A stretch of DNA of 64,000 nt from contig NZ_JASBQE010000051.1 of NCBI RefSeq assembly GCF_029960785.1, forward strand, positions 1-64,000, given 5' to 3'. Position 1 is the stretch's first letter, and every line of letters begins with the position of its first letter. The notes under the pieces are model-generated. The model was not told the DNA's origin, made no database searches, and saw only the letters and a program-made list of their open reading frames with translations. Of this stretch, positions 54,623 to 62,760 are shown piece by piece. A program made the position numbers and the translations under genes. This stretch comes from Polyangium sp. 15x6 (lineage in GTDB: Bacteria; Myxococcota_A; Polyangia; Polyangiales; Polyangiaceae).

Positions 54623-55774
54623 TCACGGGTCATCGAGCAGCCAAACCGCCGGGCTCTGCTCGACACGCGCGCCGACGAGCTCCGCTGCGGTGTCGAGGAT
54701 CTCGGGCCACGTCGACGCGGCGTAGCCAGCACGACGCGCCAGATCGGCGCCCCGTGCCGCGACGACCAAGGCGTGCGCGGCGGGCACGTTGTAGCCCGCG
54801 GCATAAAGCGGGTTGAGCTCGAGCACCACCGGCCCCCCACCTCGGACGAAGGCGAGATCCGCCACGTAGCTCGGCGGAAAATCCGCCGCGAGCAAGGCCG
54901 GCGCGAGCGAACGCACGGCGTCGACAATGATCTCGCGGCGATCGGCGAGCGCGCTTTCGAGGGCGCGCCGTGGTTCGTCGGCGAGGACCTCGAACGGGCC
55001 ATGATAACTGGCCATCAGGACGCGACCGCACAGCACCGTGAGCCGCACCTCGAGGGGTACACGCACGGCATCACGCGCACCCGGGAGCGCAGGCAGCTCG
55101 ATTCGCTCGAGCTCGAGGTGCTCGCGCAATGCGAGGCCGCCGACGTCGAGGGACACGCGCAGGCGGCGGATCACCTCGAACACGGTAGCCTCGATGTCCG
55201 CCTGGTTGCTGCCGAAGTAATGCTCCGGGTTGGTCGACTTGGTCGAAGTGTAGAAGCCACGAATGAAGATGCCTTCATGCGGCTCGATCTCCGCATCGAA
55301 GAGGGCATTGTAGATCGCCTCGGTCAACGAGCTGCGCACGGCCGCCGGCGAATCGATGGCCGCGGCGCACGCGTCGTCCACCGGCAGAAAGGCCGTCCGC
55401 GGCGTGGGAATGCCGGCGCGCACGAGGACCGGGTACGAGCGATCGAGCCCGAGGACGCGCTCCACATCGTCGGGAGGGTCGAGGACACACGCGGGCAGAA
55501 GGGCGAAGGCGCGATCGAAGACGGTCCGGTAGTTCTCGCGCGGCAGCATGGGCAGATCGATCCAGCACACGCTGCCGCGCACGTCGCCCGAGGCATCGTC
55601 CAGCGCGTTCGCGTGACGGATGGCGATGTCCCAGCATCGCAGGCGGGCGAGCTCGGTCCAGAAGGCGTGGCGGCGCTTGATCATGGCCACGTTCCGAGGG
55701 TCGGCGTGGGGGTCGAAGGCGCGGTCGAGATCGGAGATGAGCGCGATGCGAGGCACGGGAGGAGCTTCGCACAT
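54623..55774 (-). CDS. ATP-grasp domain protein
   Basis: A 383-residue cytoplasmic protein. The N-terminal half (PRIALISDLDRAFDPHADPR) resembles the pre-ATP-grasp fold. The C-terminal half carries a basic strand, GIFIRGFYTSTKS, and the metal-binding VVLELNPLYAAGYN, where Glu and Asn fit the ATP-grasp signature. The reaction would be an ATP-dependent ligation with unknown substrates. The frame is open a little upstream; ATG 55774 is chosen because the alpha/beta core begins just after it. Related in type to the protein at 14660. Confidence 0.75.
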   Translation of the reverse strand: MCEAPPVPRIALISDLDRAFDPHADPRNVAMIKRRHAFWTELARLRCWDIAIRHANALDDASGDVRGSVCWIDLPMLPRENYRTVFDRAFALLPACVLDPPDDVERVLGLDRSYPVLVRAGIPTPRTAFLPVDDACAAAIDSPAAVRSSLTEAIYNALFDAEIEPHEGIFIRGFYTSTKSTNPEHYFGSNQADIEATVFEVIRRLRVSLDVGGLALREHLELERIELPALPGARDAVRVPLEVRLTVLCGRVLMASYHGPFEVLADEPRRALESALADRREIIVDAVRSLAPALLAADFPPSYVADLAFVRGGGPVVLELNPLYAAGYNVPAAHALVVAARGADLARRAGYAASTWPEILDTAAELVGARVEQSPAVWLLDDP

Positions 55775-55814
55775 CTCGAGCCAGCCAGGCCGGGGACCTG
55801 TTAACCATTCCGGA

Positions 55815-56173
55815 ATGGCTCCCCTCCCCGACGTGACCATCGAAGATGCGCGCCCTGTCGATCACGCAGACGTAGTGCGTCTCCTCGCACGACAGCTCGC
55901 CGAGCACGACGTCGTTCTCGCGCCGGATCGACTCTCGGGCGCGGTCCACGGCATGCTGACGACGCGCGGCGCGGCCGAATCCTCGTGGCGCGGGATGGCG
56001 CGACCATCATCGGCGTGGCCGTGTTCGCATACACGTGGACGCTCGAGGTTCGTCCGGCCATTACGCTCGGCGAGCCCACCGGTCGTCGCGTCGTCAGGGG
56101 TCATGCCACACGAATGACCCGAGCCGATCGGTGCAAGGGATCCGGTACGCTCCGGCGCCTCTCCATGTCCTGA
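55815..56173 (+). pseudogene. GNAT acetyltransferase remnant
   Basis: The frame from ATG 55815 reads like the start of a GNAT N-acetyltransferase (ARPVDHADVVRLLARQLAEH), then goes off at about 55982. A one-base shift continues the fold: LVARDGATIIGVAVFAYTW, the usual second strand pair. The acetyl-CoA loop (R/Q-x-x-G-x-G/A) that should follow is absent. So the gene is both frameshifted and truncated. Confidence 0.65.
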
Positions 56174-56307
56174 GGCTCTTCCATCCCGACAACATCCACG
56201 CCCCACTGCGTCACCACCTGGTCCGAGGCTCCCGGGATCGGGACGGCGGCACCATAGCCGTCGATGACGGGCCAACGGGGCTCCGTCCATTCTGGAGGGA
56301 TACGGCC

Positions 56308-56415
56308 ATGAACAACGTCCTCGCGTTGCAGAAGATCTCCGTCGACCGCCACGATAACCCCGAAATGTGCTTCTCGGTCATTAGCAGCATCATCGCCTGC
56401 GTCCGCCCCAGCTGA
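56308..56415 (+). CDS. Class III lanthipeptide precursor (labionin-type core)
   Basis: A 35-residue peptide encoded just before the LanKC gene. GGAGG lies at 56294-56298, nine bases before the ATG. The leader begins MNNVLALQKISVDR: V-L-x-L-Q fits the [I/L]-L-x-L-Q motif recognised by class III synthetases (as in labyrinthopeptin precursors). The core, roughly after Glu19, is Met/Cys/Ser-rich and contains Ser23-x2-Ser26-x4-Cys31, the S-x2-S-x(3-5)-C pattern converted to labionin, plus a second Cys at 21 and Ser27. It should be dehydrated and cyclised by the neighbouring enzyme. No transporter or leader peptidase gene is adjacent. Confidence 0.8.
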   Translation: MNNVLALQKISVDRHDNPEMCFSVISSIIACVRPS

Positions 56416-56472
56416 CGTTTCCAGGCTATCGAAGCAAGCTTCCGCAGACACGGCCGAATCGTCTTTTTTAGC

Positions 56473-56524
56473 TTCATGGCGGCCTGCGGCAGCTCTCGTG
56501 TCGCTGCGCGCAGGCCGCCATGAA
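56473..56524 (+). terminator. Long hairpin between lanthipeptide precursor and synthetase genes
   Basis: A perfect 16-bp stem (arms 56473-56488 and 56509-56524) with an inner 5-bp stem (GCAGC / GCTGC). It lies between the precursor stop (56415) and the synthetase start (56553). It is probably a partial terminator that keeps precursor mRNA in excess over the enzyme. An ATG at 56520 inside the right arm is not the synthetase start. Confidence 0.65.
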
Positions 56525-56552
56525 CTCGTGTGTTTCACGAGGAGGGCGGGAC

Positions 56553-59204
56553 ATGTCGGATATCGAGCGGAGAGCGAGACACAATCTGATCCTCTTCACG
56601 TTCAACCACCCGGAGGAGTACTCGAGCCTCGAACGATATCAATCGACGACGGCCGACTTCCAGGCGCTGGTGAAGGAATTGCTGCCGCCCGGCTGGATCC
56701 TGGACGACGGTGTCGGGATCTGGTGCAGGGTCAGGCCGCCGATCGACCGGACGCCGGAGGCGGGTTTCAAGATTCACCTCTCCGCGACGGACGAAAACGC
56801 GAGGGCCCTCCTCGCGACGGTCGTGCCCATCCTCACGGCAGAAGGCGCCGCGTTCAAGTTCCTCGCCGATCGGGCCATGCTCGATCTCAACAACTCCAGC
56901 GGCCGGGACCGAGGATCGTGCGGCAAGTTCATCACGGTATACCCCGCCGACCTCGACCGTTTCCGTACGTTGATGCAGCGCCTTCACGAGGTCACGAAGG
57001 GCTTTGCAGGGCCCTATATCCTCTCCGACAAGCGGTACGAGGGCAGCAAGGTCCTGTTCTATCGCTACGGCGCATTCAGGAGCACGCTCCGCGTGAGCAC
57101 GTACGGCGAGATGGAACCGTTTTTCGCGACGGCGGACGGCCGGCAGATCCGAGATCAGCGGTTGCCCTATTTCTCGCTGCCCGACGGAATCGCCGATCCC
57201 TTCCCGACCTCCGCGAGCGACAGCGCCGAGCCCATCCTCAAAGGCCGCTACCGAGCAACCCACGCGATGAGCGTCTCGAGCAAGGGAGGAGTCTATCGAT
57301 GCACCGACCTCGAGACAGGCGCAGAGGTCGTGGTCAAGGAGGGACGCCCTTTCGTGAACCGCGGCAGGACGAACCCCCACGACGCTGCCGATGGCCTGAA
57401 GAACGAATACGAGATCCTGCGATTGCTGGAGAACACGGGCGTGACGCCGAGGGCGCTCGACTTCTTCATGGAGTGGGAAAATAGCTTCCTGGTCATGGAG
57501 CTCGCGCAGGCGAGGCCTCTGTCTACTCACATGGCATCCAACGAGGGCACCTCGATTTTGCTCACGACGGGGACCACCGTCGCCGACGTGAAGCGGTACT
57601 GCGCGGATTTTCTCGGGATCTCCGAACGGCTCATCGCCGGCGTTCGAGCCATCCATTCGCGGGGTGTCGCGATCCAGGATCTGGCGCGGCAGAATGTCCT
57701 ATTCGATCCGACCGAGCGGACGGTCATGTTCGTGGATTTCGAGAGCGCCTACGCCGAGCGCGGCGGGAACGAGGGCCCCATCATTTACGTGTACACCCCC
57801 GGCTTCGGGGAAGATCAACGACGGTCGGGCAAGCCCCCGACGATCGCTGCCGACCATCGGGCGCTGAGCCGCCTCCTCGGGGATCTGCTTTATCCAGTGA
57901 CCCCCTTCTTCGCGCTCGCGCCCGAGCGCCGGCGGCCCATGCTCGAGCACGTCGCGCACGAGAAAGGGCTCCCCGACCCGATTGTCCAGCTCATCCTCGG
58001 TGTGGGTGAACAGCCCGAGAGGATCGACGCGTTGATGGACGAAGCCAAGCGCAGCCTCGCTGACATCGCAGTGGCGCGACGAGCACCGCATGTCCCGCAG
58101 GACGACGCTCTCCGCCGGATCGTCTCCGACATTGCGAACTACATTGGGGAGAAGATTTCCACAAAGGATCCGCTGGATCTGCCGACGGACTACCGGCGTT
58201 TCACGACGAACGCACTGAGCGCCGCCTACGGCGCGTCCGGCATCGCCTGCGCCCTCCAGCGCGTGACCGGCGAGGTGCCAGCGGAGATGCGCGAGGCGCT
58301 TTCGGCCGAGGCGCAGCGCGTCGATAACGACCACTACCCGTCCGGGCTGTATGTCGGCACGGCGGGGATCGCGTGGGCGTTCCTCGAACTCGGAATGCTC
58401 CGTGAAGGCGAAGCTCTCATGCGCGTCGCCGCGCGCTCCCCGATCCGGTTCGAGAGTGCCGACATGTTTTACGGCGCGGCTGGTCATGGCCTCGCCAACC
58501 TCTTTTTCTTCGAGCGGCTGGGCGACGAGGCGTACCTCGCGAACGCGGTCGACGCGTTCCTTGCCATCGAGCCGAAGCTCCAGCAGGCCTTGGGAGGATA
58601 TTGCTACGTCAACGCGGGCCATGTCTACCACGGCATCGCGCACGGCGCTTCCGGCATCGGCTACTTCCTGCTACGTCTCCACCTCGCGACGAGGCGGGCG
58701 GAGCACCTGGAGTATGCCACAGGGCTCCTGGACTTCGAATTGGCGAGCGCCGAAGAACGACAGGGGCAAATGATGTTTCGCCGTGCTGCCGGGGAGCCGG
58801 TGTTCTCGCCCTACTGGCGGAGCGGCAGCGCGGGAATCGGCAGCGTCGCGCTGCGCTTCCACGAGGTGCTGGGGGACGAGCGGTACCTCTCGGCGGCCCG
58901 CAGGATAGCCCGATACCTGGAAGACAAATACACCGTCTTCCCGGGAAATCTCTGCGGCATGGCGGGGCTCGGGAACTTCTTCGTGGACATGTACCGGGCG
59001 ACGCGTGACGAGGCTTTCCTCGAAGAGGCACGCCGGTTCGTCACCCGGATCATGCTGTTCGCGCTCGAGAGGCCGGGGGGAATCGTCTTTCCTGGCGAGG
59101 AGTTGCTCCGCGTCTCCACCGACTACGGGACGGGCTCCGCTGGAATCGGGGTCTTCATCCACCGGATCCTCACCTCCGCGGGCATTCCCTTCTTCGATTT
59201 CTGA
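56553..59204 (+). CDS. lanKC: Class III lanthionine synthetase LanKC
   Basis: An 883-residue three-domain enzyme: N-terminal phosphoSer/Thr lyase (about 1-220), Ser/Thr kinase (about 230-500) and LanC-like cyclase (about 545-883). In the kinase VVVKEGR carries the ATP-binding Lys, IQDLARQNVLF the catalytic Asp, and FVDFES the metal-binding Asp. The cyclase has the helical toroid repeats (YGASGIACAL, GTAGIAWAFLEL, HGASGIGYFLL, SGSAGIGSVAL) but lacks the Cys-Cys-His zinc site (LCGMAG where LanC has CHG), which defines class III. The frame is open from 56520; GAGGAGGG before ATG 56553 decides the start. It phosphorylates, eliminates and cyclises the peptide encoded at 56308. Confidence 0.93.
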   Translation: MSDIERRARHNLILFTFNHPEEYSSLERYQSTTADFQALVKELLPPGWILDDGVGIWCRVRPPIDRTPEAGFKIHLSATDENARALLATVVPILTAEGAAFKFLADRAMLDLNNSSGRDRGSCGKFITVYPADLDRFRTLMQRLHEVTKGFAGPYILSDKRYEGSKVLFYRYGAFRSTLRVSTYGEMEPFFATADGRQIRDQRLPYFSLPDGIADPFPTSASDSAEPILKGRYRATHAMSVSSKGGVYRCTDLETGAEVVVKEGRPFVNRGRTNPHDAADGLKNEYEILRLLENTGVTPRALDFFMEWENSFLVMELAQARPLSTHMASNEGTSILLTTGTTVADVKRYCADFLGISERLIAGVRAIHSRGVAIQDLARQNVLFDPTERTVMFVDFESAYAERGGNEGPIIYVYTPGFGEDQRRSGKPPTIAADHRALSRLLGDLLYPVTPFFALAPERRRPMLEHVAHEKGLPDPIVQLILGVGEQPERIDALMDEAKRSLADIAVARRAPHVPQDDALRRIVSDIANYIGEKISTKDPLDLPTDYRRFTTNALSAAYGASGIACALQRVTGEVPAEMREALSAEAQRVDNDHYPSGLYVGTAGIAWAFLELGMLREGEALMRVAARSPIRFESADMFYGAAGHGLANLFFFERLGDEAYLANAVDAFLAIEPKLQQALGGYCYVNAGHVYHGIAHGASGIGYFLLRLHLATRRAEHLEYATGLLDFELASAEERQGQMMFRRAAGEPVFSPYWRSGSAGIGSVALRFHEVLGDERYLSAARRIARYLEDKYTVFPGNLCGMAGLGNFFVDMYRATRDEAFLEEARRFVTRIMLFALERPGGIVFPGEELLRVSTDYGTGSAGIGVFIHRILTSAGIPFFDF

Positions 59205-59243
59205 GCCGCGCGCGGGTAGAATCGAGCCAGCTCTCGTCGCGTA

Positions 59244-60218
59244 TCATTTGCAGCTCATGGTGACGCCCGCGCCCACGACCCGGGCGGTCCAGTACACGTG
59301 CGTGGCATCGACCGCCACGTCGTACGCGCTGATCTGCGGGCCGCGCGCCACGTCGGCCACGTCGCCGCCCTCCTTGGGTACACGAATCACGCCGCGCTCG
59401 TCGTCCGAGCCGCCATCCTTGCTGCGCAGCGTGACGTAGACGTGTTTGCCATCCAGCGTGAGGCTCACGGGATCGGCGAGGTCCTTGGCGAGCACGGCCG
59501 GCGCGCCGCCCACCTTGGGGGCCTTCATCAGCGTACCGGCCGAGGGCTCGACCCAGTAGACGTTCGTCCCGTCCACCTCGAGTTCGTGGGAAAAATAGTG
59601 GTATGCGACGGTGGTGGGCGGCGCGATCTCCTCGATCGGGCCTCCTGCCTTGGGCACGCGCACGGTACGGCCCGAGGGATCGTCCACGTTGCCGATGGTG
59701 CGCACGTAGACGTATGCGTCGTCGACCGCAATGGAATCCGGGTTCGAAATCGACGCGAGGGATTCGACCTTGGAGGTATCCTTGGGCGTCCGGAAGAGGC
59801 CTGCCGTGGACGTGAAATAGACACTGCTCTCATCCACCGCGACCGCGCTGATCGCATCCTGCGCGAGGACCACCGCCCCGCTGCCGTCCTTGTTCATTCG
59901 CACGAGCTTCTCGGCGTAATCCACGACGTAGAGCGCCTCGTCATCCATGGCCAGCGTGTAGGCCAGCGTGAACCCCTGCGCGAGGCGCTTCGGCGAGGCG
60001 CCGCCCGGATCCGCTCGCCACACCGAGTCGTCGCGGGTCCAGTAGACGCCGCTCGCATCCGCGACGATACCGTTCACCGCGCTCTCGTCCATGCCCTCGC
60101 CGAACGTGACCAGCGGGCATCCGCCCGGGCCGTAGCTCGTATTCGGTTGATCGTTCGTTGCCTGATCGCTGCACCCGGCGATGAGCAGGGTCACCAGCAT
60201 CCACGAAAATGCACGCAC
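59244..60218 (-). CDS. Beta-propeller lipoprotein
   Basis: A 324-residue lipoprotein. AGGAGG six bases before GTG 60218 fixes the start, and the signal ends in the lipobox LIAGC (Cys16). The rest is a repeated strand pattern of about 45 residues with V-Y-W-T/V-E or V-Y-F-T, and P-K-x-G-G at blade ends, as in the DUF5050 / 6-bladed propellers common in myxobacterial lipoproteins. No catalytic residues are evident. It converges on the LanKC gene with 39 bp between; a link to the lanthipeptide is not shown. Confidence 0.82.
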   Translation of the reverse strand: MRAFSWMLVTLLIAGCSDQATNDQPNTSYGPGGCPLVTFGEGMDESAVNGIVADASGVYWTRDDSVWRADPGGASPKRLAQGFTLAYTLAMDDEALYVVDYAEKLVRMNKDGSGAVVLAQDAISAVAVDESSVYFTSTAGLFRTPKDTSKVESLASISNPDSIAVDDAYVYVRTIGNVDDPSGRTVRVPKAGGPIEEIAPPTTVAYHYFSHELEVDGTNVYWVEPSAGTLMKAPKVGGAPAVLAKDLADPVSLTLDGKHVYVTLRSKDGGSDDERGVIRVPKEGGDVADVARGPQISAYDVAVDATHVYWTARVVGAGVTMSCK

Positions 60219-60352
60219 GTTTATCCTCCTGGAAGGAAGCGGGCCCGGCGCCGTGCATGCAGCGTGCCAACAATCCGTGCCGCGGAGAATGCTCTCCAAC
60301 GATGTCCTACTATGAATGGGGGTTCACGGTGTGCCGGGCGAAAGTGCATCGC

Positions 60353-61573
60353 TCACGCCGTCGCCGTTCGACGTACCATCCGCACGACCAGCGCGGCGGT
60401 CGAAGTCGCCGTCGCCAGCCCGACGACGCCCATCCAGCCCCATTGCGCCAGCGCCAGACTGCCGAGCGCGGCGCCCGCGGCCATGCCAATGAACATCCCG
60501 GTGAACAGCAGCGCGTTCAGGCGGCTGCGCGCGCCGGGCTCGATGCCATAAACCAGGGTCTGGTGTGCGACCAGCGTTGCCTGGACGCCGAAATCGAAGC
60601 CGATCGCGGCGACGACGATCAGGCCCAGTTGCGCCGAGGGCGGCAGCAGGGGTGAAAGCACCATGGTCGCGAACGACACCGCGGTCAGCCCTGCGCCGAG
60701 GCGCGTGACGAGCTCCGGCCCACGTCGGTCGGCCAGACGCCCGGCCAGCGGTGCGGCCAGCGCGCCGGCCGCGCCGGCCAGCCCGAAAGCGCCGGCGGCG
60801 GCGCTGCCCAGGTGAAAGCTACCGTGCAGCATGACCGCCAGCGTCGACCAGAATCCACCAAAACCGAGCGCCAGCAATCCCTGCGCGAGCGTCGCCTGTC
60901 GTAATGCCGGGTAACGGCGCCACAGCGCGACCAGCGAACCCATCAAGGCGCGATAGCCGAGCTGGGTCGTGGGCTGAAAGCGCGGCAATCCCTGCCAGGC
61001 GACCACGCCGATCAACGCAATGGCGCCCGCGGCGGCGATATACACGGCGCGCCAGCCCCAATGCTCGGCCACGAAGCCGCTGACCACGCGCGACAGCAGG
61101 ATGCCCAAAAGCAGGCCGGTCATGACCGTTCCCACGACCTTTCCGCGCTGCGATTCCGGCGCCAGCGTCGCGGCGGCGGGCACGATGTCCTGCGCCAGCG
61201 TCGCGGTCAGCCCGACGGCCAAGCCGGCCCCGAGCAACCAGCCAATCCCCGGGGCGAAGCCGCAGATCAGCAGCGCAAGCGAAAGCAGCGCGGCCTTGAC
61301 CAGGATGATGCTGCGCCGATCATAGCGGTCCCCGAGCGGGGCGAGCAGCCAAATCCCCAGCGCATAACCCAGCTGCGTCGACGTGGGCACCAGGCCCAGA
61401 AGCCGATCGCCGGCGTGAAGGTCCGGGCCGAGCACCCCCAGCATCGGCTGACTGTAGTAGAGCGACGCGACGCTCAGCCCGGCGCCGGTGGCCAGCAGAA
61501 GCACCAGCGAACGGGAGAGCCCGGCCTGGGCGGGGACGGCGGCGGTGACATGCGTGATCTGAATGGTTGCCAT
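60353..61573 (-). CDS. MFS transporter
   Basis: A 406-residue, 12-helix major facilitator protein of the drug/sugar-efflux type (YdcO/YnfM-like by feel). The motif-A loop GDRYDRRSIIL between helices 2 and 3 is present, and GRLADRRGPELV marks the matching loop of the second half. AGAGG stands eight bases before ATG 61573. Divergent from a LysR gene, 95 bp apart, a classical regulated-efflux pair. Codon choice and sequence style are closer to pseudomonadotal genes than to its neighbours, so it may be acquired. Confidence 0.9.
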   Translation of the reverse strand: MATIQITHVTAAVPAQAGLSRSLVLLLATGAGLSVASLYYSQPMLGVLGPDLHAGDRLLGLVPTSTQLGYALGIWLLAPLGDRYDRRSIILVKAALLSLALLICGFAPGIGWLLGAGLAVGLTATLAQDIVPAAATLAPESQRGKVVGTVMTGLLLGILLSRVVSGFVAEHWGWRAVYIAAAGAIALIGVVAWQGLPRFQPTTQLGYRALMGSLVALWRRYPALRQATLAQGLLALGFGGFWSTLAVMLHGSFHLGSAAAGAFGLAGAAGALAAPLAGRLADRRGPELVTRLGAGLTAVSFATMVLSPLLPPSAQLGLIVVAAIGFDFGVQATLVAHQTLVYGIEPGARSRLNALLFTGMFIGMAAGAALGSLALAQWGWMGVVGLATATSTAALVVRMVRRTATA

Positions 61574-61655
61574 GGGGGACGCCTCTTCGGTTGACCTGAG
61601 GCCATCGTACAAGCCGCTCCGAAGACGTGGTAGCTGCCTCGGGCGCAGACTTGAT

Positions 61656-61670
61656 ATACGCTCGATGTAT
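61656..61670. promoter_or_regulatory. LysR-type box overlapping the LysR start codon
   Basis: ATAC-N7-GTAT, a T-N11-A palindrome of the type bound by LysR regulators. It ends in the regulator's own ATG, which suits self-repression, and is 83 bp from the MFS start. Confidence 0.4.
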
Positions 61671-62589
61671 GACCAACCCAGACATGACCGGGATGGACCG
61701 GATCGGCCTGATGCAGACCTTCGTGCGCATCGTCGAAACCGGCAGCCTCTCGGCCGCAGCCGCGCAACTGGGGACCAGCCAGCCCACCGTGAGCCGGCGC
61801 CTGCAGGCGCTCGAGCGCGCCCTGGGCCTCAAGCTGCTGCAGCGCTCCACCCACGTCATGAAACTCACGGACGATGGCGCGCGCTGCTTCGCGCATGCCA
61901 AGACGCTCCTGGATGGCTGGCAGGCGATGACCGCCGACTTGCGCGGAGCCAAGGACGCGCCGGAAGGCCATCTACGGGTCCTGGTCCCGCACGCATTCGG
62001 GCAGCAGCAGCTCATCGCGCCGTTGACGGCGTACCTGAAGCGTCATCCGAGGGTCACGGTCGAATGGCTGCTCCACGATCGGCGTCCCGATTTCATCGCC
62101 GAGGGCATCGATTGCGCCGTGCAAGTCGGCGCGGTGGACGATCCCTCCGTGGTGGCCGTTCGATTGGCCGAGGTGCCGCGCATCGTCGTCGCTGCGCCGG
62201 ACTTGTTCCGCGAGCGGCCGCTTCCACGGCAACCGGACGACCTCGCGGCGCTGCCATGGCTTGCGCTGCAGACCTATTATCGCAACGAAGTGGCGCTGGT
62301 GCGAAAGGCCGACGGCGTCACGCGGCGCTTTGCGATCCGGCCCCGCCTGAGCACCGATAGCCTGTATGCGCTACGCAACGTGCTCCTTTCGGGGCTGGGG
62401 GCCGGAATCGTCTCCGCGTGGATGGTGAACGACGATCTGGAGCAGGGGCGACTTCTGCACCTGGCCCCCGCGTGGGAAGCGCCGCGGCTGCCTGTCCACC
62501 TGGTCTATCCCTACGCGCGCTTCTACCCGGCCCGGCTGCGCGTGTTCCTGGAGGCCATGCGCGAGGCGGTGCCGAACATCGCCGGGTAG
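61669..62589 (+). CDS. LysR-family transcriptional regulator
   Basis: A 306-residue LysR regulator. N-terminal winged helix-turn-helix (TGSLSAAAAQLGTSQPTVSR, LERALGLKLLQRST) and C-terminal substrate-binding domain (from about 95). It is of the subgroup with FVRIVETGSLSAAA that often controls a divergent transporter. ATG 61669 is used; ATGs at 61684 and 61693 are possible. The co-inducer is unknown. It probably regulates the MFS gene and itself. Confidence 0.92.
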   Translation: MTNPDMTGMDRIGLMQTFVRIVETGSLSAAAAQLGTSQPTVSRRLQALERALGLKLLQRSTHVMKLTDDGARCFAHAKTLLDGWQAMTADLRGAKDAPEGHLRVLVPHAFGQQQLIAPLTAYLKRHPRVTVEWLLHDRRPDFIAEGIDCAVQVGAVDDPSVVAVRLAEVPRIVVAAPDLFRERPLPRQPDDLAALPWLALQTYYRNEVALVRKADGVTRRFAIRPRLSTDSLYALRNVLLSGLGAGIVSAWMVNDDLEQGRLLHLAPAWEAPRLPVHLVYPYARFYPARLRVFLEAMREAVPNIAG

Positions 62590-62760
62590 CTCGCGAGAAG
62601 GAGAGCGAATCTCGAAGCCTCTCCGTTCCTGCATTGCCCTGCATGCGTGAGAATCGTGCTGCGGAGCACCCCCACCGCGTGATTCTTGCTCTGATCGCTC
62701 TTTCCGTGTTAGGGTCCCGACTGTGCACGCACAGTGCGGCACATCCTTAATGGTGATATC
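62590..62760. other. Upstream region of traA
   Basis: No gene. A small hairpin (GTGCT-gcgg-AGCAC) lies inside a wider inverted repeat AGAATC / GATTCT in about 62648-62687 and may terminate the LysR transcript. I see no clear promoter or Shine-Dalgarno for the traA start. Confidence 0.3.

Noticed and set aside
54623-56173. Possible lanthipeptide tailoring role for the ATP-grasp gene next to the GNAT remnant and LanKC
   Set aside because: It is on the opposite strand, separated by a pseudogene, and nothing in its sequence links it to peptide modification.
56101-56300. Antisense frame with protein-like text (PVIDGYGAAVPIPGASDQVV) opposite the lanthipeptide leader region
   Set aside because: The frame runs through the lanthipeptide precursor on the other strand and has no start with a ribosome site. 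It may be a decayed gene, but I cannot support it as a CDS.
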